A stretch of 64,000 bases of DNA from MKSF01 sp037190225 (GCA_037190225.1 JBBCJL010000006.1:310001-374000); one strand, 5' to 3'. Counted from the first letter of the stretch, positions 27,668 through 36,858 are shown. The notes: generated by a model not told the origin, from the sequence alone. Made by a program: numbers and translations.

Positions 27668-28506
27668 TTTACGGCTTTCAGGCTCAGGTCCATGCTGACG
27701 TAATGGTGAGTGAGTGCGCCTACGGAAATGAATTGCACACCGGTTGCCGCATACGCCGCTATATTATCGAGGGTAATGCCGCCGGATGCTTCCGTTTCAT
27801 AAAGGTTATCCACGAGATCAACAGCAGCATACATATCTTCGGGGGTGAAATTATCGAACATGATCCGCTGTATCCCGCCTGCTGCAAGAGCTTCCTCCAC
27901 TTCCCGGATATTACGGGTCTCCACTTCGATACCTATGGAAAGCTGCCGCTGCTGCAGGTACTCCCGGGCTTTCATGATCGCCTGGGTAATACCGCCGCAG
28001 TAATCAATATGATTATCTTTCAGCATGATCATATCGTATAGCCCGAACCGGTGATTGGCGCCGCCGCCGGTCCTTACCGCGGCCTTTTCAAACTGCCGGA
28101 ACAAAGGGGTGGTCTTACGGGTATCCAGCACGGTACAATTAAATCCCTGTATCTTATCCACGTACTGCCGGGTCAGGGAAGCCACGCCGCTCATACGCTG
28201 CATGATATTCAGCGCCAGCCGTTCTCCCATCAATATGGTATGTACATCCGTTTCCATAAGAAATGCCTGGTCGCCGCTGACAACCGCATCGCCGTCCTTT
28301 TTATAAAAAGTGATAGCCGTATCGGGATTAAGGTATTCAAAGACCGCCTTGGCCACGTCCAGCCCGGCAATGATACCGTTTTCCTTTACCTTCAATACTG
28401 CCTTGCCTGTTTCGGAAGCGGGAATGGAAGACAGGGTGGAATGGTCACCGTCCCTGATATCTTCTTCCAAAGCCAGCCTGATAAAATTCTGAATATCCAC
28501 CTGCAA
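27664..28506 (-). CDS. nadC: Nicotinate-nucleotide pyrophosphorylase (carboxylating)
   Basis: NadC makes nicotinate mononucleotide from quinolinate and PRPP in de novo NAD synthesis. The 280 residues have the usual length and motifs: E-E-D-I-R-D-G-D-H-S-T near the start, G-E-R-L-A-L-N-I-M-Q-R-M-S-G-V-A-S, the substrate-binding D-T-R-K-T-T-P, R-x-G-G-G-x-x-H-R-F-G-L-Y-D and E-V-E-T. It is the first gene of a four-gene minus-strand operon and has a -7 box 18 bases upstream. No nadA or nadB gene is in the window. Confidence 0.96.
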   Translation of the reverse strand: MQVDIQNFIRLALEEDIRDGDHSTLSSIPASETGKAVLKVKENGIIAGLDVAKAVFEYLNPDTAITFYKKDGDAVVSGDQAFLMETDVHTILMGERLALNIMQRMSGVASLTRQYVDKIQGFNCTVLDTRKTTPLFRQFEKAAVRTGGGANHRFGLYDMIMLKDNHIDYCGGITQAIMKAREYLQQRQLSIGIEVETRNIREVEEALAAGGIQRIMFDNFTPEDMYAAVDLVDNLYETEASGGITLDNIAAYAATGVQFISVGALTHHYVSMDLSLKAVK

Positions 28507-28523
28507 TTTCTTTGGGTCAGGTA

Positions 28524-28531
28524 CAAAGATA
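28524..28531 (-). promoter_or_regulatory. -7 box for the nadC operon
   Basis: On the minus strand this reads TATCTTTG, matching TAnnTTTG, 17 bases before the nadC start. Confidence 0.55.
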
Positions 28532-28700
28532 ACTTTAAATATACAATTACTTCTTCAGCCCTGTTCAGAAATTATTGCCGTTCTCCGGCAGCCTGCAAAA
28601 GCTTCTGTGACCGCTGTGCAGCAGGCGATCAATGGATATGATGTGCAACATTCTTTAAAATACCTGTCGCTTAGGGAATGTAATAAAGGGCTATTTTGTA

Positions 28701-28718
28701 ATTTAGAGGCTTCTAAAT
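28701..28718. promoter_or_regulatory. Palindromic operator candidate before the MBL gene
   Basis: ATTTAGA (28701-28707) and TCTAAAT (28712-28718) flank GGCT, 8 bases before the ATG. A near-identical site (one base shorter) lies at 31867-31882 before the AraC gene at the same distance from its ATG. Confidence 0.5.
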
Positions 28719-28726
28719 ACACTATT

Positions 28727-29566
28727 ATGAACTTATATACTGTTGATACAGGCAATTTTAAGCTGGACGGCGGCGCTATGCACGGCGTAGTGCCCAAATC
28801 GCTGTGGCAAAAGCATAACCCTGCCGATGAGAACAACCTGTGCAGCTGGAAAATGCGGTGCCTTCTGGTGGAAACGGGCAACAGGAGGATATTGATTGAT
28901 ACGGGCATAGGCGATAAGCAGGATGCCAGGTTCTTCGGGCATTATCATCTCCACGGAGAGGGCAGCCTCCAGGGCTCCCTGCATAAGATAGGGCTCAGTG
29001 CCGATGATATCACGGACGTCTTCCTGACCCACCTGCATTTTGATCATGTGGGCGGAGCCATCGTAAGAGCAGGGGAGCAGTTGCTGCCTGCCTTTAAGAA
29101 TGCCACTTACTGGAGCAATGAACGGCACTGGGACTGGGCGGTGCATCCCAATGGCAGGGAAAAGGCCTCTTTCCTGAAAGAGAATATACTGCCGATACAG
29201 GAAAGCGGTCAGCTGCAATTCATTCCTACCGAAGAGGACTTTCAATTTGCCGAAGGGTTTAAGGTCAAATTCGTTCACGGTCATACGGAATCCATGATGC
29301 TGCCGTTCCTGGACTATAAGGATCAGCACATCCTGTATTGCGCGGACCTGCTGCCTTCGGTGGCGCATCTTCCCATTCCCTGGGTAATGGCCTATGATAC
29401 AAGGCCGCTGCTGACCCTGGATGAAAAAGAGAGGCTGCTGACCGCGGCACAGGCAGAGAACTGGCTGTTGTATTTCGAGCATGACGCCGTCAACGAGATG
29501 TGCAGCCTGCAGCGTACTGACAAGGGCATCAAGACCGACAGCCTGTTCACCTTGGCGCAACTGTAA
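28727..29566 (+). CDS. MBL-fold metallo-hydrolase
   Basis: The 279-residue protein has the metallo-beta-lactamase core: D-T-G-I-G-D, the zinc site T-H-L-H-F-D-H-V-G-G, V-H-G-H-T-E and a final histidine in F-E-H-D. It resembles AttM/AhlD-type lactonases and other small-molecule hydrolases; the substrate cannot be read from the sequence. The ATG at 28727 starts the typical M-N-L-Y-T-V-D-T-G-N-F-K-L-D-G-G strand. A long upstream reading crosses non-coding sequence and was dropped. The start follows a palindrome shared with the AraC gene. Confidence 0.88.
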   Translation: MNLYTVDTGNFKLDGGAMHGVVPKSLWQKHNPADENNLCSWKMRCLLVETGNRRILIDTGIGDKQDARFFGHYHLHGEGSLQGSLHKIGLSADDITDVFLTHLHFDHVGGAIVRAGEQLLPAFKNATYWSNERHWDWAVHPNGREKASFLKENILPIQESGQLQFIPTEEDFQFAEGFKVKFVHGHTESMMLPFLDYKDQHILYCADLLPSVAHLPIPWVMAYDTRPLLTLDEKERLLTAAQAENWLLYFEHDAVNEMCSLQRTDKGIKTDSLFTLAQL

Positions 29567-29580
29567 AAACTAAAAGCATA

Positions 29581-29620
29581 CAGGCAGGAGCGTACCTAAA
29601 AAAAGGTGTGCTCCTGCCTG
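29581..29620. terminator. Bidirectional hairpin terminator
   Basis: CAGGCAGGAGC and GCTCCTGCCTG, with an additional TACCT/AGGT pairing inside, lie between the convergent MBL and DUF779 genes. Confidence 0.7.
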
Positions 29621-29643
29621 TTACCGTTACGGCTGCCTGTCCG

Positions 29644-30018
29644 TTACTCCATTCTTCTTACCGGCGGCAGATCTGTCAGCTCCGCTTCCGTAAAGAGTGT
29701 ATAATTCACCTTAAATGTCTTTCCCAGCGGTGTTTCAAGAGAAAAGCCGCCCGGTCCCCATCCGTCCGTGACATCCAGCTCAAAATGGGCATATTGCCAA
29801 TACTCGAACAGGTCCCTGTCAATCCAGAACTCATATCCTTCAATGGTACCGATCATAGCATCATGGGTCCTGGGGAGATAACCGCCTTTTTCAAAGCATT
29901 GCGGCTGCGTGCCCTCACAGCATCCTCCCGCCTGGTAAAACATCAGGTCGCCATGGGCAGCGGCCAGTTCCCGGATGACATCCAGGGCAGCCTGCGTTAC
30001 ACTTAATCTTGTTGCCAT
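29644..30018 (-). CDS. DUF779 protein linked to aldehyde dehydrogenase
   Basis: This 124-residue protein matches DUF779: A-L-D-V-I-R-E-L-A-A-A-H-G, M-F-Y-Q-A-G-G-C-C-E-G with a conserved cysteine pair, and F-E-L-D-V-x-x-G-x-G-x-G-F-S-L-E-x-P-x-G. Members usually sit beside NAD-dependent aldehyde dehydrogenases, as here, but the role is unknown; the cysteine pair suggests redox or metal chemistry. I use the ATG at 30018 because the extra ten residues up to 30048 are unlike the family. A hairpin terminator separates it from the dehydrogenase upstream. Confidence 0.85.
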   Translation of the reverse strand: MATRLSVTQAALDVIRELAAAHGDLMFYQAGGCCEGTQPQCFEKGGYLPRTHDAMIGTIEGYEFWIDRDLFEYWQYAHFELDVTDGWGPGGFSLETPLGKTFKVNYTLFTEAELTDLPPVRRME

Positions 30019-30121
30019 ATTCTGAATTTTGGTGTATTTAAATGACAAGTATTCATGTGCCGGGAATGGCGCCTGCTTTTCGTCCCGGCTGTGCCGGTCA
30101 GTATAATGAAAGGCGCCTTTA

Positions 30122-30159
30122 TAAAAAAGGTCTGTCCGGCCGGGTGGCCAGGCAGACCT
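30122..30159 (-). terminator. Minus-strand terminator after the aldehyde dehydrogenase
   Basis: AGGTCTG (30128-30134) and CAGACCT (30153-30159) with an inner GGCC/GGCC pairing; on the minus strand the stem is followed by a T run. Confidence 0.7.
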
Positions 30160-30177
30160 CTGAGTTGCCGGTAATGT

Positions 30178-31680
30178 TTAGAAAAAGCCTAATTTGTTCT
30201 TATTATAAGAGATCAGCATATTCTTGGCCTGCCTGTAATGCCCCAGCATCATTTTGTGATTCTCACGTCCTATGCCGGACTGCTTATAGCCGCCAAACGG
30301 CGCGCCTGCAGGGTAAGCATGATACTGGTTCACCCATACGCGGCCTGCCTGTATCGCCCGCGGAACCTGGTACAGCTGGTGGGCATCCCTGGTCCATACA
30401 CCGGCGCCCAGGCCGTACATCGTATCATTGGCAATGGCAATAGCTTCCGCCTCATCCTTAAAGGTGGTAACAGCCAGCACCGGTCCGAATATCTCTTCCT
30501 GGAAGATACGCATCTTATTATGTCCTTTGAACACCGTCGGCTGTATATAATAGCCGTCCTCAAGACCGGCGATAGGGTTTATATCACCGCCTGTCAGCAC
30601 TTCCGCGCCTTCTTCCTTACCCAGCCTGATGTAAGAGAGTATCTTATCCTTCTGTATCTGTGAAGCCTGCGCGCCCATCATTACGGAAGGGTCCAGCGGG
30701 TTACCGGTCTTGATATCCTTTACCCTTTCCAGGACACGGCTGATAAACCGGTCATAAATGGACTCCTGGATCAGCAGGCGGGAAGGGCAGGTGCAGATCT
30801 CTCCCTGGTTGAGCGCGAACAATACCGCGCCTTCAATGGCTTTATCCAGGAAGGCATCATCCTCATCCATCACCGACTCAAAGAAGATGTTCGGGGATTT
30901 GCCACCCAGCTCCAGGGTCACGGGTATGATGTTCTCAGTGGCGTATTGCATGACAAGACGTCCTGTAGCCGTAGAGCCGGTGAAGGCGGCTTTGGCCACT
31001 TTGGGATGGGTCACAAGTGCGCGGCCCAGCTCAGCGCCGAAACCGTTCACGATATTCACCACACCGGCAGGAAGCAGGTCTTTGATAAGCTCCATCAGCA
31101 CCATGATCGAAACGGGTGTGCTTTCCGCAGGCTTTAAGACCACGCAGTTGCCTGCTGCCAGCGCCGGCGCCAGCTTCCATACGGCCATCAGTATCGGGAA
31201 ATTCCACGGGATGATCTGGGCCACCACGCCAATAGGCTCATGGACAATGATGGACACCGTATCCTTATCCAGCTCGCTGATGGAGCCTTCTTCCGCCCTG
31301 ATAACACCGGCAAAATACCGGAAGTGGTCTATGGCCAGCGGCAGGTCGGCATTCAGCGTTTCGCGGATAGCCTTACCGTTATCTATCGTTTCCACAGCGG
31401 CCAGGTAGGCCAGGTTCTCTTCCAGCCTGTCCGCTATCTTATTCAGGATAATGCTCCGCTCTGTCGCGGAAGTACCTTTCCAGGTCTGGAAAGCATTATA
31501 CGCGGCATTTACAGCGAGCTCAATATCTTCTTTATTGGAATGTGCCACCCTGGTAAAGACCTTGCCGTCTACGGGCGATACCACATCAAAATATTTACCG
31601 CCGGACGGGGTAGTCCAGGTGCCGTTGATAAAATTGTCATACTGCTCCCAGAAGGAGGGACGTGAAACTACTTGAGACAT
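30178..31680 (-). CDS. NAD-dependent aldehyde dehydrogenase (ExaC/AldB type)
   Basis: The 500-residue enzyme oxidises aldehydes to acids. It has the general-base glutamate in V-T-L-E-L-G-G-K-S-P-N, the nucleophilic cysteine region in N-Q-G-E-I-C-T-C-P-S-R (two cysteines, the first being nucleophile in this subgroup), N-P-x-D P-W-N-F-P motifs, and the C-terminal PFGGYKQSGIGRE. This subgroup acts on acetaldehyde and similar short aldehydes. It is transcribed away from an AraC regulator 208 bases off, with DUF779 downstream, a common arrangement for alcohol/aldehyde use. The exact substrate is not determined. Confidence 0.94.
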   Translation of the reverse strand: MSQVVSRPSFWEQYDNFINGTWTTPSGGKYFDVVSPVDGKVFTRVAHSNKEDIELAVNAAYNAFQTWKGTSATERSIILNKIADRLEENLAYLAAVETIDNGKAIRETLNADLPLAIDHFRYFAGVIRAEEGSISELDKDTVSIIVHEPIGVVAQIIPWNFPILMAVWKLAPALAAGNCVVLKPAESTPVSIMVLMELIKDLLPAGVVNIVNGFGAELGRALVTHPKVAKAAFTGSTATGRLVMQYATENIIPVTLELGGKSPNIFFESVMDEDDAFLDKAIEGAVLFALNQGEICTCPSRLLIQESIYDRFISRVLERVKDIKTGNPLDPSVMMGAQASQIQKDKILSYIRLGKEEGAEVLTGGDINPIAGLEDGYYIQPTVFKGHNKMRIFQEEIFGPVLAVTTFKDEAEAIAIANDTMYGLGAGVWTRDAHQLYQVPRAIQAGRVWVNQYHAYPAGAPFGGYKQSGIGRENHKMMLGHYRQAKNMLISYNKNKLGFF

Positions 31681-31866
31681 AAATTTCCTGTTTTTTTGTT
31701 TACATCTAAAGATACCGGAACCGCAGCCTTTTGAATGGTAAAATCGTCCCGTAAAATGGGAATATTGTCCAGAAGAATATTATGGCCGGTAAGGCAGCGC
31801 TGCCTTTGTCCGCCACGTATTAATTTAACAGTAAAATCACCTGGCTTACCCTGAAAAAGAACTAAA

Positions 31867-31882
31867 TTAGAGCTTCTAAATA
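31867..31882. promoter_or_regulatory. Palindromic operator candidate before the AraC gene
   Basis: TTAGA-GCT-TCTAA followed by ATA lies 7 bases before the AraC start codon, inside the region shared with the divergent aldehyde dehydrogenase. It differs from the site at 28703-28719 by one base. Confidence 0.5.
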
Positions 31883-31888
31883 TATCCT

Positions 31889-32800
31889 ATGGCACACCGG
31901 ATAGCAGCATTGCCATTGCGGCAAAAGCAACAAATGGATACGCTGGTGGAATTCAAGACCACCTACAATACAGACATCTGTGAGCTGTATATCTTTGAAA
32001 CTCACCAGACCTCGCATAATGTATCCTTAAGATTTGACAACCTTACCTTTACCTCTATGATCCAGGGCAAGAAGCTTGTGAAGATAGGAGATAAAACGCC
32101 CGTCTTTTCTTATTTGCCGGGCTCTTCTGTACTGGTAGCGCCAGGGGAGGAAATGCTGATAGATTTCCCGGAAGCTGACGACCAGCCGTCCCAGTGTATG
32201 GCCCTTTCCATTAAGCAGGATTACCTGGCGGATGTCCTGTACACCCAGAATATCCGGCAGCAGAAAGTGAACGATGGCAGCCGGTGGCATATTGAGCCGG
32301 ATGTATTTTTTGTAACCAACAGTATCGGCCTGGCAGGAGCTACCAGTAATATATTAAGGATCATGACGGAAGACAGCCTTTATAAGGACCAGCTGATCGA
32401 CCTGGCGATGAAGGAGCTGGTCATACGGCTGATGCATTCCCAGGCACAGGAGCTGGTACGGCAGGGAAGGATGAAAGGCCGGTTTGCGGAGCTGCTGCAT
32501 TACATCAGGGACAACCTGCATGAGAAATTAAAGATGGATATGCTGGCCAGGCTGGCCCATCTCAGCAAGTCCAATTTTTATAAATTATTCAGGCAGGAGC
32601 TGGGTATCTCACCCAATGATTTCATCTTAAAAGAGCGTATCAAAAGAGCCAAGCAACTGCTCCTGCAATACCAGAATATCAGCGAGGTCGCTTTCCAGAC
32701 CGGCTTTTCGGACACCAATTACTTTATCAAGATATTCAAAAGAATGGTAGGGACTACGCCCAAGACCTACCAGATGCAGCACCGGTTGGGAATGGCATAA
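31889..32800 (+). CDS. AraC-family transcriptional regulator
   Basis: The 303-residue protein has an N-terminal cupin-like sensing domain (about 20-190) of the AraC_N type and a C-terminal DNA-binding domain with two helix-turn-helix units, including L-A-H-L-S-K-S-N-F-Y-K-L-F-R and V-A-F-Q-T-G-F-S-D-T-N-Y-F. It is divergent from the aldehyde dehydrogenase gene and is its most likely regulator. A palindrome sits immediately ahead of its own ATG, suggesting autoregulation or control by another factor. The inducer is unknown. Confidence 0.93.
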   Translation: MAHRIAALPLRQKQQMDTLVEFKTTYNTDICELYIFETHQTSHNVSLRFDNLTFTSMIQGKKLVKIGDKTPVFSYLPGSSVLVAPGEEMLIDFPEADDQPSQCMALSIKQDYLADVLYTQNIRQQKVNDGSRWHIEPDVFFVTNSIGLAGATSNILRIMTEDSLYKDQLIDLAMKELVIRLMHSQAQELVRQGRMKGRFAELLHYIRDNLHEKLKMDMLARLAHLSKSNFYKLFRQELGISPNDFILKERIKRAKQLLLQYQNISEVAFQTGFSDTNYFIKIFKRMVGTTPKTYQMQHRLGMA

Positions 32801-32843
32801 CTATTCCTCTGAACTTGTCAAATATTACAACTGATGCGACTAT

Positions 32844-32920
32844 CCTGGTGAGCGTTCCCGTCATCACAACAGAGATTTCCCGACTCCGTTGCATTACGCT
32901 CGAAATGACAATGGGATGTG
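32844..32920. repeat. Dispersed intergenic repeat, copy A
   Basis: This 77-base stretch differs from 36585-36661 at only about six positions. It contains ATTTCCCGACTCC and CGAAATGACA, core words shared with copies B and C. Confidence 0.8.
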
Positions 32921-33019
32921 TCATCCATTAGTCATTCCGCAGGATATCCCTGAACAGGTCGTCTACCCCATACGGCAACTGGCAGCAGAGGGTTCTTAAT
33001 GATAGTTTCCCTATGCCGG

Positions 33020-33049
33020 AAAAAAAAGAGCCCCGGTATACGGAACTCT
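33020..33049 (-). terminator. Probable terminator after the PNGase-like gene
   Basis: AGAG and CTCT with an inner CCG/CGG pairing, followed on the minus strand by a long T run. The stem is imperfect. Confidence 0.45.
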
Positions 33050-33071
33050 TTTTGCAGGCTTATAATTTTTT

Positions 33072-35051
33072 TTACTGTACCACAACTTTCTCAACCAGGA
33101 TGTGGTCACCCACCTTTACCCTGAGGGTATAAATACCGCTGGTCCAGTCCCGGGTATCAAGCGTTAACTCCCGGGCATCGCTTTGCAATACATGGAAACG
33201 CCGGCCTGTGACATCGAACACTTCTACCAGCACGACTTCACTGCCGGCGCCGGTAACAGCTATGTTTAAATTGCCGTTGGTCGGGTTGGGATAAACACTC
33301 ACACCGGCCATGGGAGTCAGTTCAGGCACGCTTACGGCCGAATTGGAAACCCGGAAATGATGGGTAAAACCGGCACCAAAATTGCCTTCGTAATAGCCGT
33401 TACCCAGGTCTACCTTAGGAATAGGGATCCTGGCATTACCCTCACCGACATTGAATACCCTGAAATACCCTCTTACAAAAGCATTGAAGAAGCTCAGACC
33501 CATATTTCTGGATGCCGTGACCTCCAGCGTATAGCAGCCATTAGGCAATTTCAGGACGTGCTGATTCAATGCTTCACTCACCCTGTAAACCGTGTCAAAT
33601 ACAACATTATTGTTCTCATCTGTTACTTTATAGCCTATGGGCATTACGCCGCCGTAATTGCCGGGAGATTTCAGCTCCACAAGGAATTCACCCTTTTCCC
33701 AGTCGGATACTGCGTCAAAATCCACGGTCATATTATTATTATATTCATCTTCATCCTGGTTTCCGTTCACTTTATCTATGGAGACGGTAAAGGTATTGGT
33801 TCCGCTCAGGCCGCTGATGATACTAGAAACCGGCAGGAAGATATCCTGCTCCTGGTTGGAGGCCAGTGAGCCGTTCCAGGTATAAGAGGACGTCTGGTTG
33901 CCGTTTACGCCATATTTAAAGGAGACGGATGTGATGGTCGTGGCGCCGAAATTCCTGATACGGATCTTTCCTTCTTTACAAACGGGATTCTCCCGGTTAT
34001 AGGTGATATCGCTGTTAGGACTGACAATGGCTTCAATGCCTGCGTCCACGCTTTTGTTATAATCCCCGAAGAAGAAAACATCGGCAGATATCTTATAGGA
34101 AGCCTGCGGATTGGATCCTGTATAATTATAGTTCTGGAAATTGACATCCAGGTCAAAGCTGCCGTTAGCGATAGCAGCGTTGCTGATAGGATGGATATTC
34201 GTTTGTACCAGGTCTCCCGGGCACCAGTTGGCCCTGTTATGTATCCAGGTGCCGGATTGGGGGTACAGGAAATTTTTACCGCAATTGTCTCTCCAGATAT
34301 AATTGACCGGTCCCAGTACTCCGTCCAGCTTTACAGAATACCATTTGCGGCAGAATTCCGCGCAATTCTCCTGGCTGTCACCGCCGTGACCCGTGATGAT
34401 GAACTTCATCTCCGCCTGTGTAGCGGTAGCGGGTACCGTCAGGTGCTGCTCCTCTACGGCATCATTGATAGGATTGGCGCTGCTCCCGTATGCATATCCT
34501 TTCCTCCATAAAGGCGTGATCCCTACCACATCCCGTGGCCTGGTGCCTTCTATCATATGGAAATCAATGGTGCCTGTAAAACCGCCGGAATACCCGGAAT
34601 AATGTATCCTTATGGTAACGTCATCCTTAAGTATGGGATAATAATCCGTCACATCGAACAGGTAGGAATGGTTCCAGCTCGCAGGTGTACTGATATTATT
34701 GGAATTGGCGTAAGGAGTTATAAGGCGGCCCAGCTCAATGGTATCGCCGGTGGGCGTCATAGCCAGCACATGCACATCATAATCCCAGTCGGCACACCAC
34801 CCGGTCTGGGTAGAGCCTTCACCGGGATTGTTGGGGTCATAGCCCGGGCAGGCATATTTGCCCACATTGAATTCCATCACTATTTTCCGGTAAGAGACAG
34901 CGCCGTCAGGGAAGGTGACCGTCTCATCGTAATCCCCGTACCAGGAAAGCTGTGTAGCGTTGTGCGTGCGGACGATGGTGGTGTCATTGGGAGCTGCCCA
35001 GGCACCTCCTGCCAGCGCTGCTAAAGAGCACGATAGTAAAAACTGTTTCAT
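33072..35051 (-). CDS. Secreted PNGase F-like protein with T9SS sorting domain
   Basis: The 659-residue protein has a signal peptide (cleavage near A-W-A-A), two PNGase F-type jelly-roll regions (about 35-330), including G-H-G-G-D-S-Q-E-N-C-A-E-F-C near 218-231, which matches the PNGase F C-terminal domain, a beta-sandwich middle region, and a C-terminal type IX sorting domain (about 580-659) with V-Y-P-N-P-T-N-G and G-I-Y-T-L-R-V. PNGase F removes N-glycans from glycoproteins by cutting the Asn-GlcNAc amide. It is therefore probably a surface or secreted deglycosylase; activity is inferred from homology. Confidence 0.87.
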   Translation of the reverse strand: MKQFLLSCSLAALAGGAWAAPNDTTIVRTHNATQLSWYGDYDETVTFPDGAVSYRKIVMEFNVGKYACPGYDPNNPGEGSTQTGWCADWDYDVHVLAMTPTGDTIELGRLITPYANSNNISTPASWNHSYLFDVTDYYPILKDDVTIRIHYSGYSGGFTGTIDFHMIEGTRPRDVVGITPLWRKGYAYGSSANPINDAVEEQHLTVPATATQAEMKFIITGHGGDSQENCAEFCRKWYSVKLDGVLGPVNYIWRDNCGKNFLYPQSGTWIHNRANWCPGDLVQTNIHPISNAAIANGSFDLDVNFQNYNYTGSNPQASYKISADVFFFGDYNKSVDAGIEAIVSPNSDITYNRENPVCKEGKIRIRNFGATTITSVSFKYGVNGNQTSSYTWNGSLASNQEQDIFLPVSSIISGLSGTNTFTVSIDKVNGNQDEDEYNNNMTVDFDAVSDWEKGEFLVELKSPGNYGGVMPIGYKVTDENNNVVFDTVYRVSEALNQHVLKLPNGCYTLEVTASRNMGLSFFNAFVRGYFRVFNVGEGNARIPIPKVDLGNGYYEGNFGAGFTHHFRVSNSAVSVPELTPMAGVSVYPNPTNGNLNIAVTGAGSEVVLVEVFDVTGRRFHVLQSDARELTLDTRDWTSGIYTLRVKVGDHILVEKVVVQ

Positions 35052-35183
35052 AGGATTTCTGTTGCTGTATTATTACCAAATCATTATCAATCTGACGTTA
35101 AAAATAACACTAAAAAATTATATTTTATAAATTAATTTAACTATCTTACCTGGGTATAATTCGGTATCACAGGGGTTTATTGC

Positions 35184-35191
35184 TATTTTTG
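35184..35191 (+). promoter_or_regulatory. -7 box for the aminotransferase gene
   Basis: TATTTTTG matches TAnnTTTG, 29 bases before the ATG at 35221. Confidence 0.55.
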
Positions 35192-35220
35192 CACGATAAA
35201 TCATCAATACACAGAAATCT

Positions 35221-36480
35221 ATGAGTAAATTAAGCGTACTGGCTGATTCGTTGGTGGGTTCGGAAATAGTCAAATTAGGCAATGAGATCAATTTACGAAA
35301 AAGCAGGGGTGAGCAGATCTTCAATTATACGATCGGCGATTTTGATCCTCAGATATTCCCCATTCCTCAGGAGCTACAAACATTCATCATTAAAGCATAC
35401 CAGGATAAACATACCAATTACCCGCCGGGCGATGGCATCCTTCCTTTAAGGCAGGCTGTAGGGGACTGGTTCAGAAGGGTTTTCAATATTGACTTCAGCA
35501 ACGAGGAGATACAGATATCCAGCGGCGGCCGTCCTGTCATCTATACCATCTTCAAAACGCTGGTGGACCCGGGAGATAAGGTGATCTATACCGTTCCCTC
35601 CTGGAACAATAATCACTATACGCATATGAACGCAGGCGAGCACTGTATTCTGGAAGTGACACCTGAAAATAACTTCATGCCAACGGCAGCGGACATTGCT
35701 CCTCACCTGAAAGGCGCAGCTTTATTATGCTTATGTTCCCCGCAGAATCCTACCGGTACTACACTGGATAAAGAAGAGCTCATCCGTATCTGCAACCTGG
35801 TGCTGGAAGAGAACCGTTCCCGGGGAGCCGATGAAAAGAAGCTCTATATCATGTTCGACCAGATGTACTGGACACTCACCTATGGTGATGTGGAGCATTA
35901 CAATCCCGTCAGCCTCGTGCCCGATATCAAAGCGTACAGTATCTTTGTGGACGGTATTTCAAAAGCGTTTGCCGCAACGGGCGTAAGGGTAGGCTGGGCC
36001 TTAGGCCCTAAGGATGTCATAGGCAAGATCAAGGCCTTCCTGAGCCATATAGGCGCCTGGGCGCCACTAGCTGAACAGATAGCCACCGCGCAATTCCTGA
36101 ACGATCACCGGGCGGTGGATACTTACCTGGCCGGCTTAAAGAAAGGACTGCAGGAACGCCTGGAATATATCTATAACAGGATCATGAAAATGAAAGAAGC
36201 TGGATTACCGGTGGACGCCATTGCACCGCAGGCAGCCCTGTACCTGACCATAAAGCTGGATTTCAAGGGCTATGGCTTTAACGGGACAACCCTGGCTGAC
36301 CAGGAGGATGTCACGCAATTTATACTTTCCGAAGCCAGGCTGGCCATTGTGCCATTCAACTGCTTCGGCGCCGACAGGAACAATCCCTGGTACCGTGTCA
36401 GTGTGGGTACATGCCGTCCGGAGGACCTGCAGCAGGCATTCGACCAGCTGGAAACAGCCCTTGGGCAGCTTAATAAATAG
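35221..36480 (+). CDS. PLP-dependent class I/II aminotransferase
   Basis: The 419-residue protein has the fold-type I signatures: a substrate-lid N-terminus, N-Y-P-P-G-D-G, C-S-P-Q-N-P-T-G-T, a cofactor-ring aspartate in M-F-D-Q-M-Y, and the PLP lysine near residue 248 in I-S-K-A-F-A-A-T-G-V-R-V-G-W. It resembles aspartate/tyrosine-type aminotransferases of Bacteroidetes. The amino donor cannot be assigned. It has its own promoter and terminator and no metabolic neighbour. Confidence 0.92.
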   Translation: MSKLSVLADSLVGSEIVKLGNEINLRKSRGEQIFNYTIGDFDPQIFPIPQELQTFIIKAYQDKHTNYPPGDGILPLRQAVGDWFRRVFNIDFSNEEIQISSGGRPVIYTIFKTLVDPGDKVIYTVPSWNNNHYTHMNAGEHCILEVTPENNFMPTAADIAPHLKGAALLCLCSPQNPTGTTLDKEELIRICNLVLEENRSRGADEKKLYIMFDQMYWTLTYGDVEHYNPVSLVPDIKAYSIFVDGISKAFAATGVRVGWALGPKDVIGKIKAFLSHIGAWAPLAEQIATAQFLNDHRAVDTYLAGLKKGLQERLEYIYNRIMKMKEAGLPVDAIAPQAALYLTIKLDFKGYGFNGTTLADQEDVTQFILSEARLAIVPFNCFGADRNNPWYRVSVGTCRPEDLQQAFDQLETALGQLNK

Positions 36481-36507
36481 ACCATCATACAGCGATAGGG
36501 ATCAACT

Positions 36508-36543
36508 ATAAAAAACCACAGCAATATTTGCTGTGGTTTTTTT
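36508..36543 (+). terminator. Intrinsic terminator after the aminotransferase gene
   Basis: CCACAGCAA (36516-36524) and TTGCTGTGG (36528-36536) with A and T runs on either side. Confidence 0.85.
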
Positions 36544-36584
36544 ATGTCATTGAGCCCGTTGACGGCTGAAATTAGTGTGACCGC

Positions 36585-36795
36585 CCTGGTGAGCGTCCCT
36601 ATCATCACAACAGAGATTTCCCGACTCCATTGCATTACGCGCGAAATGACAAAGGGATGTGGAATCCACCAAGTAGCAAAAAGTCATTCCGACTGTACAG
36701 CGTAATGCAGGAATCTCAGAGATTTCCCGACTACACTTCGTTTCGCGCGAAATGACAACAAGGCTTGTAAATCATTCCGATCGAAATGTGGTACT
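36585..36795. repeat. Dispersed intergenic repeat, copy B
   Basis: The first 77 bases match copy A, and the last 114 bases (36682-36795) match 40009-40122 at 112 of 114 positions. It fills most of the gap between the aminotransferase and yidC. Confidence 0.85.
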
Positions 36796-36817
36796 CTCAC
36801 GCACCACACAGCGAAAA

Positions 36818-36858
36818 AAATAACCCTATAAGGTTACCAAGACCTTATAGGGTTATTT
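36818..36858 (-). terminator. Terminator after yidC
   Basis: Sixteen-base arms (36818-36833 and 36843-36858) pair perfectly; on the minus strand they are followed by a T run. Confidence 0.8.
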
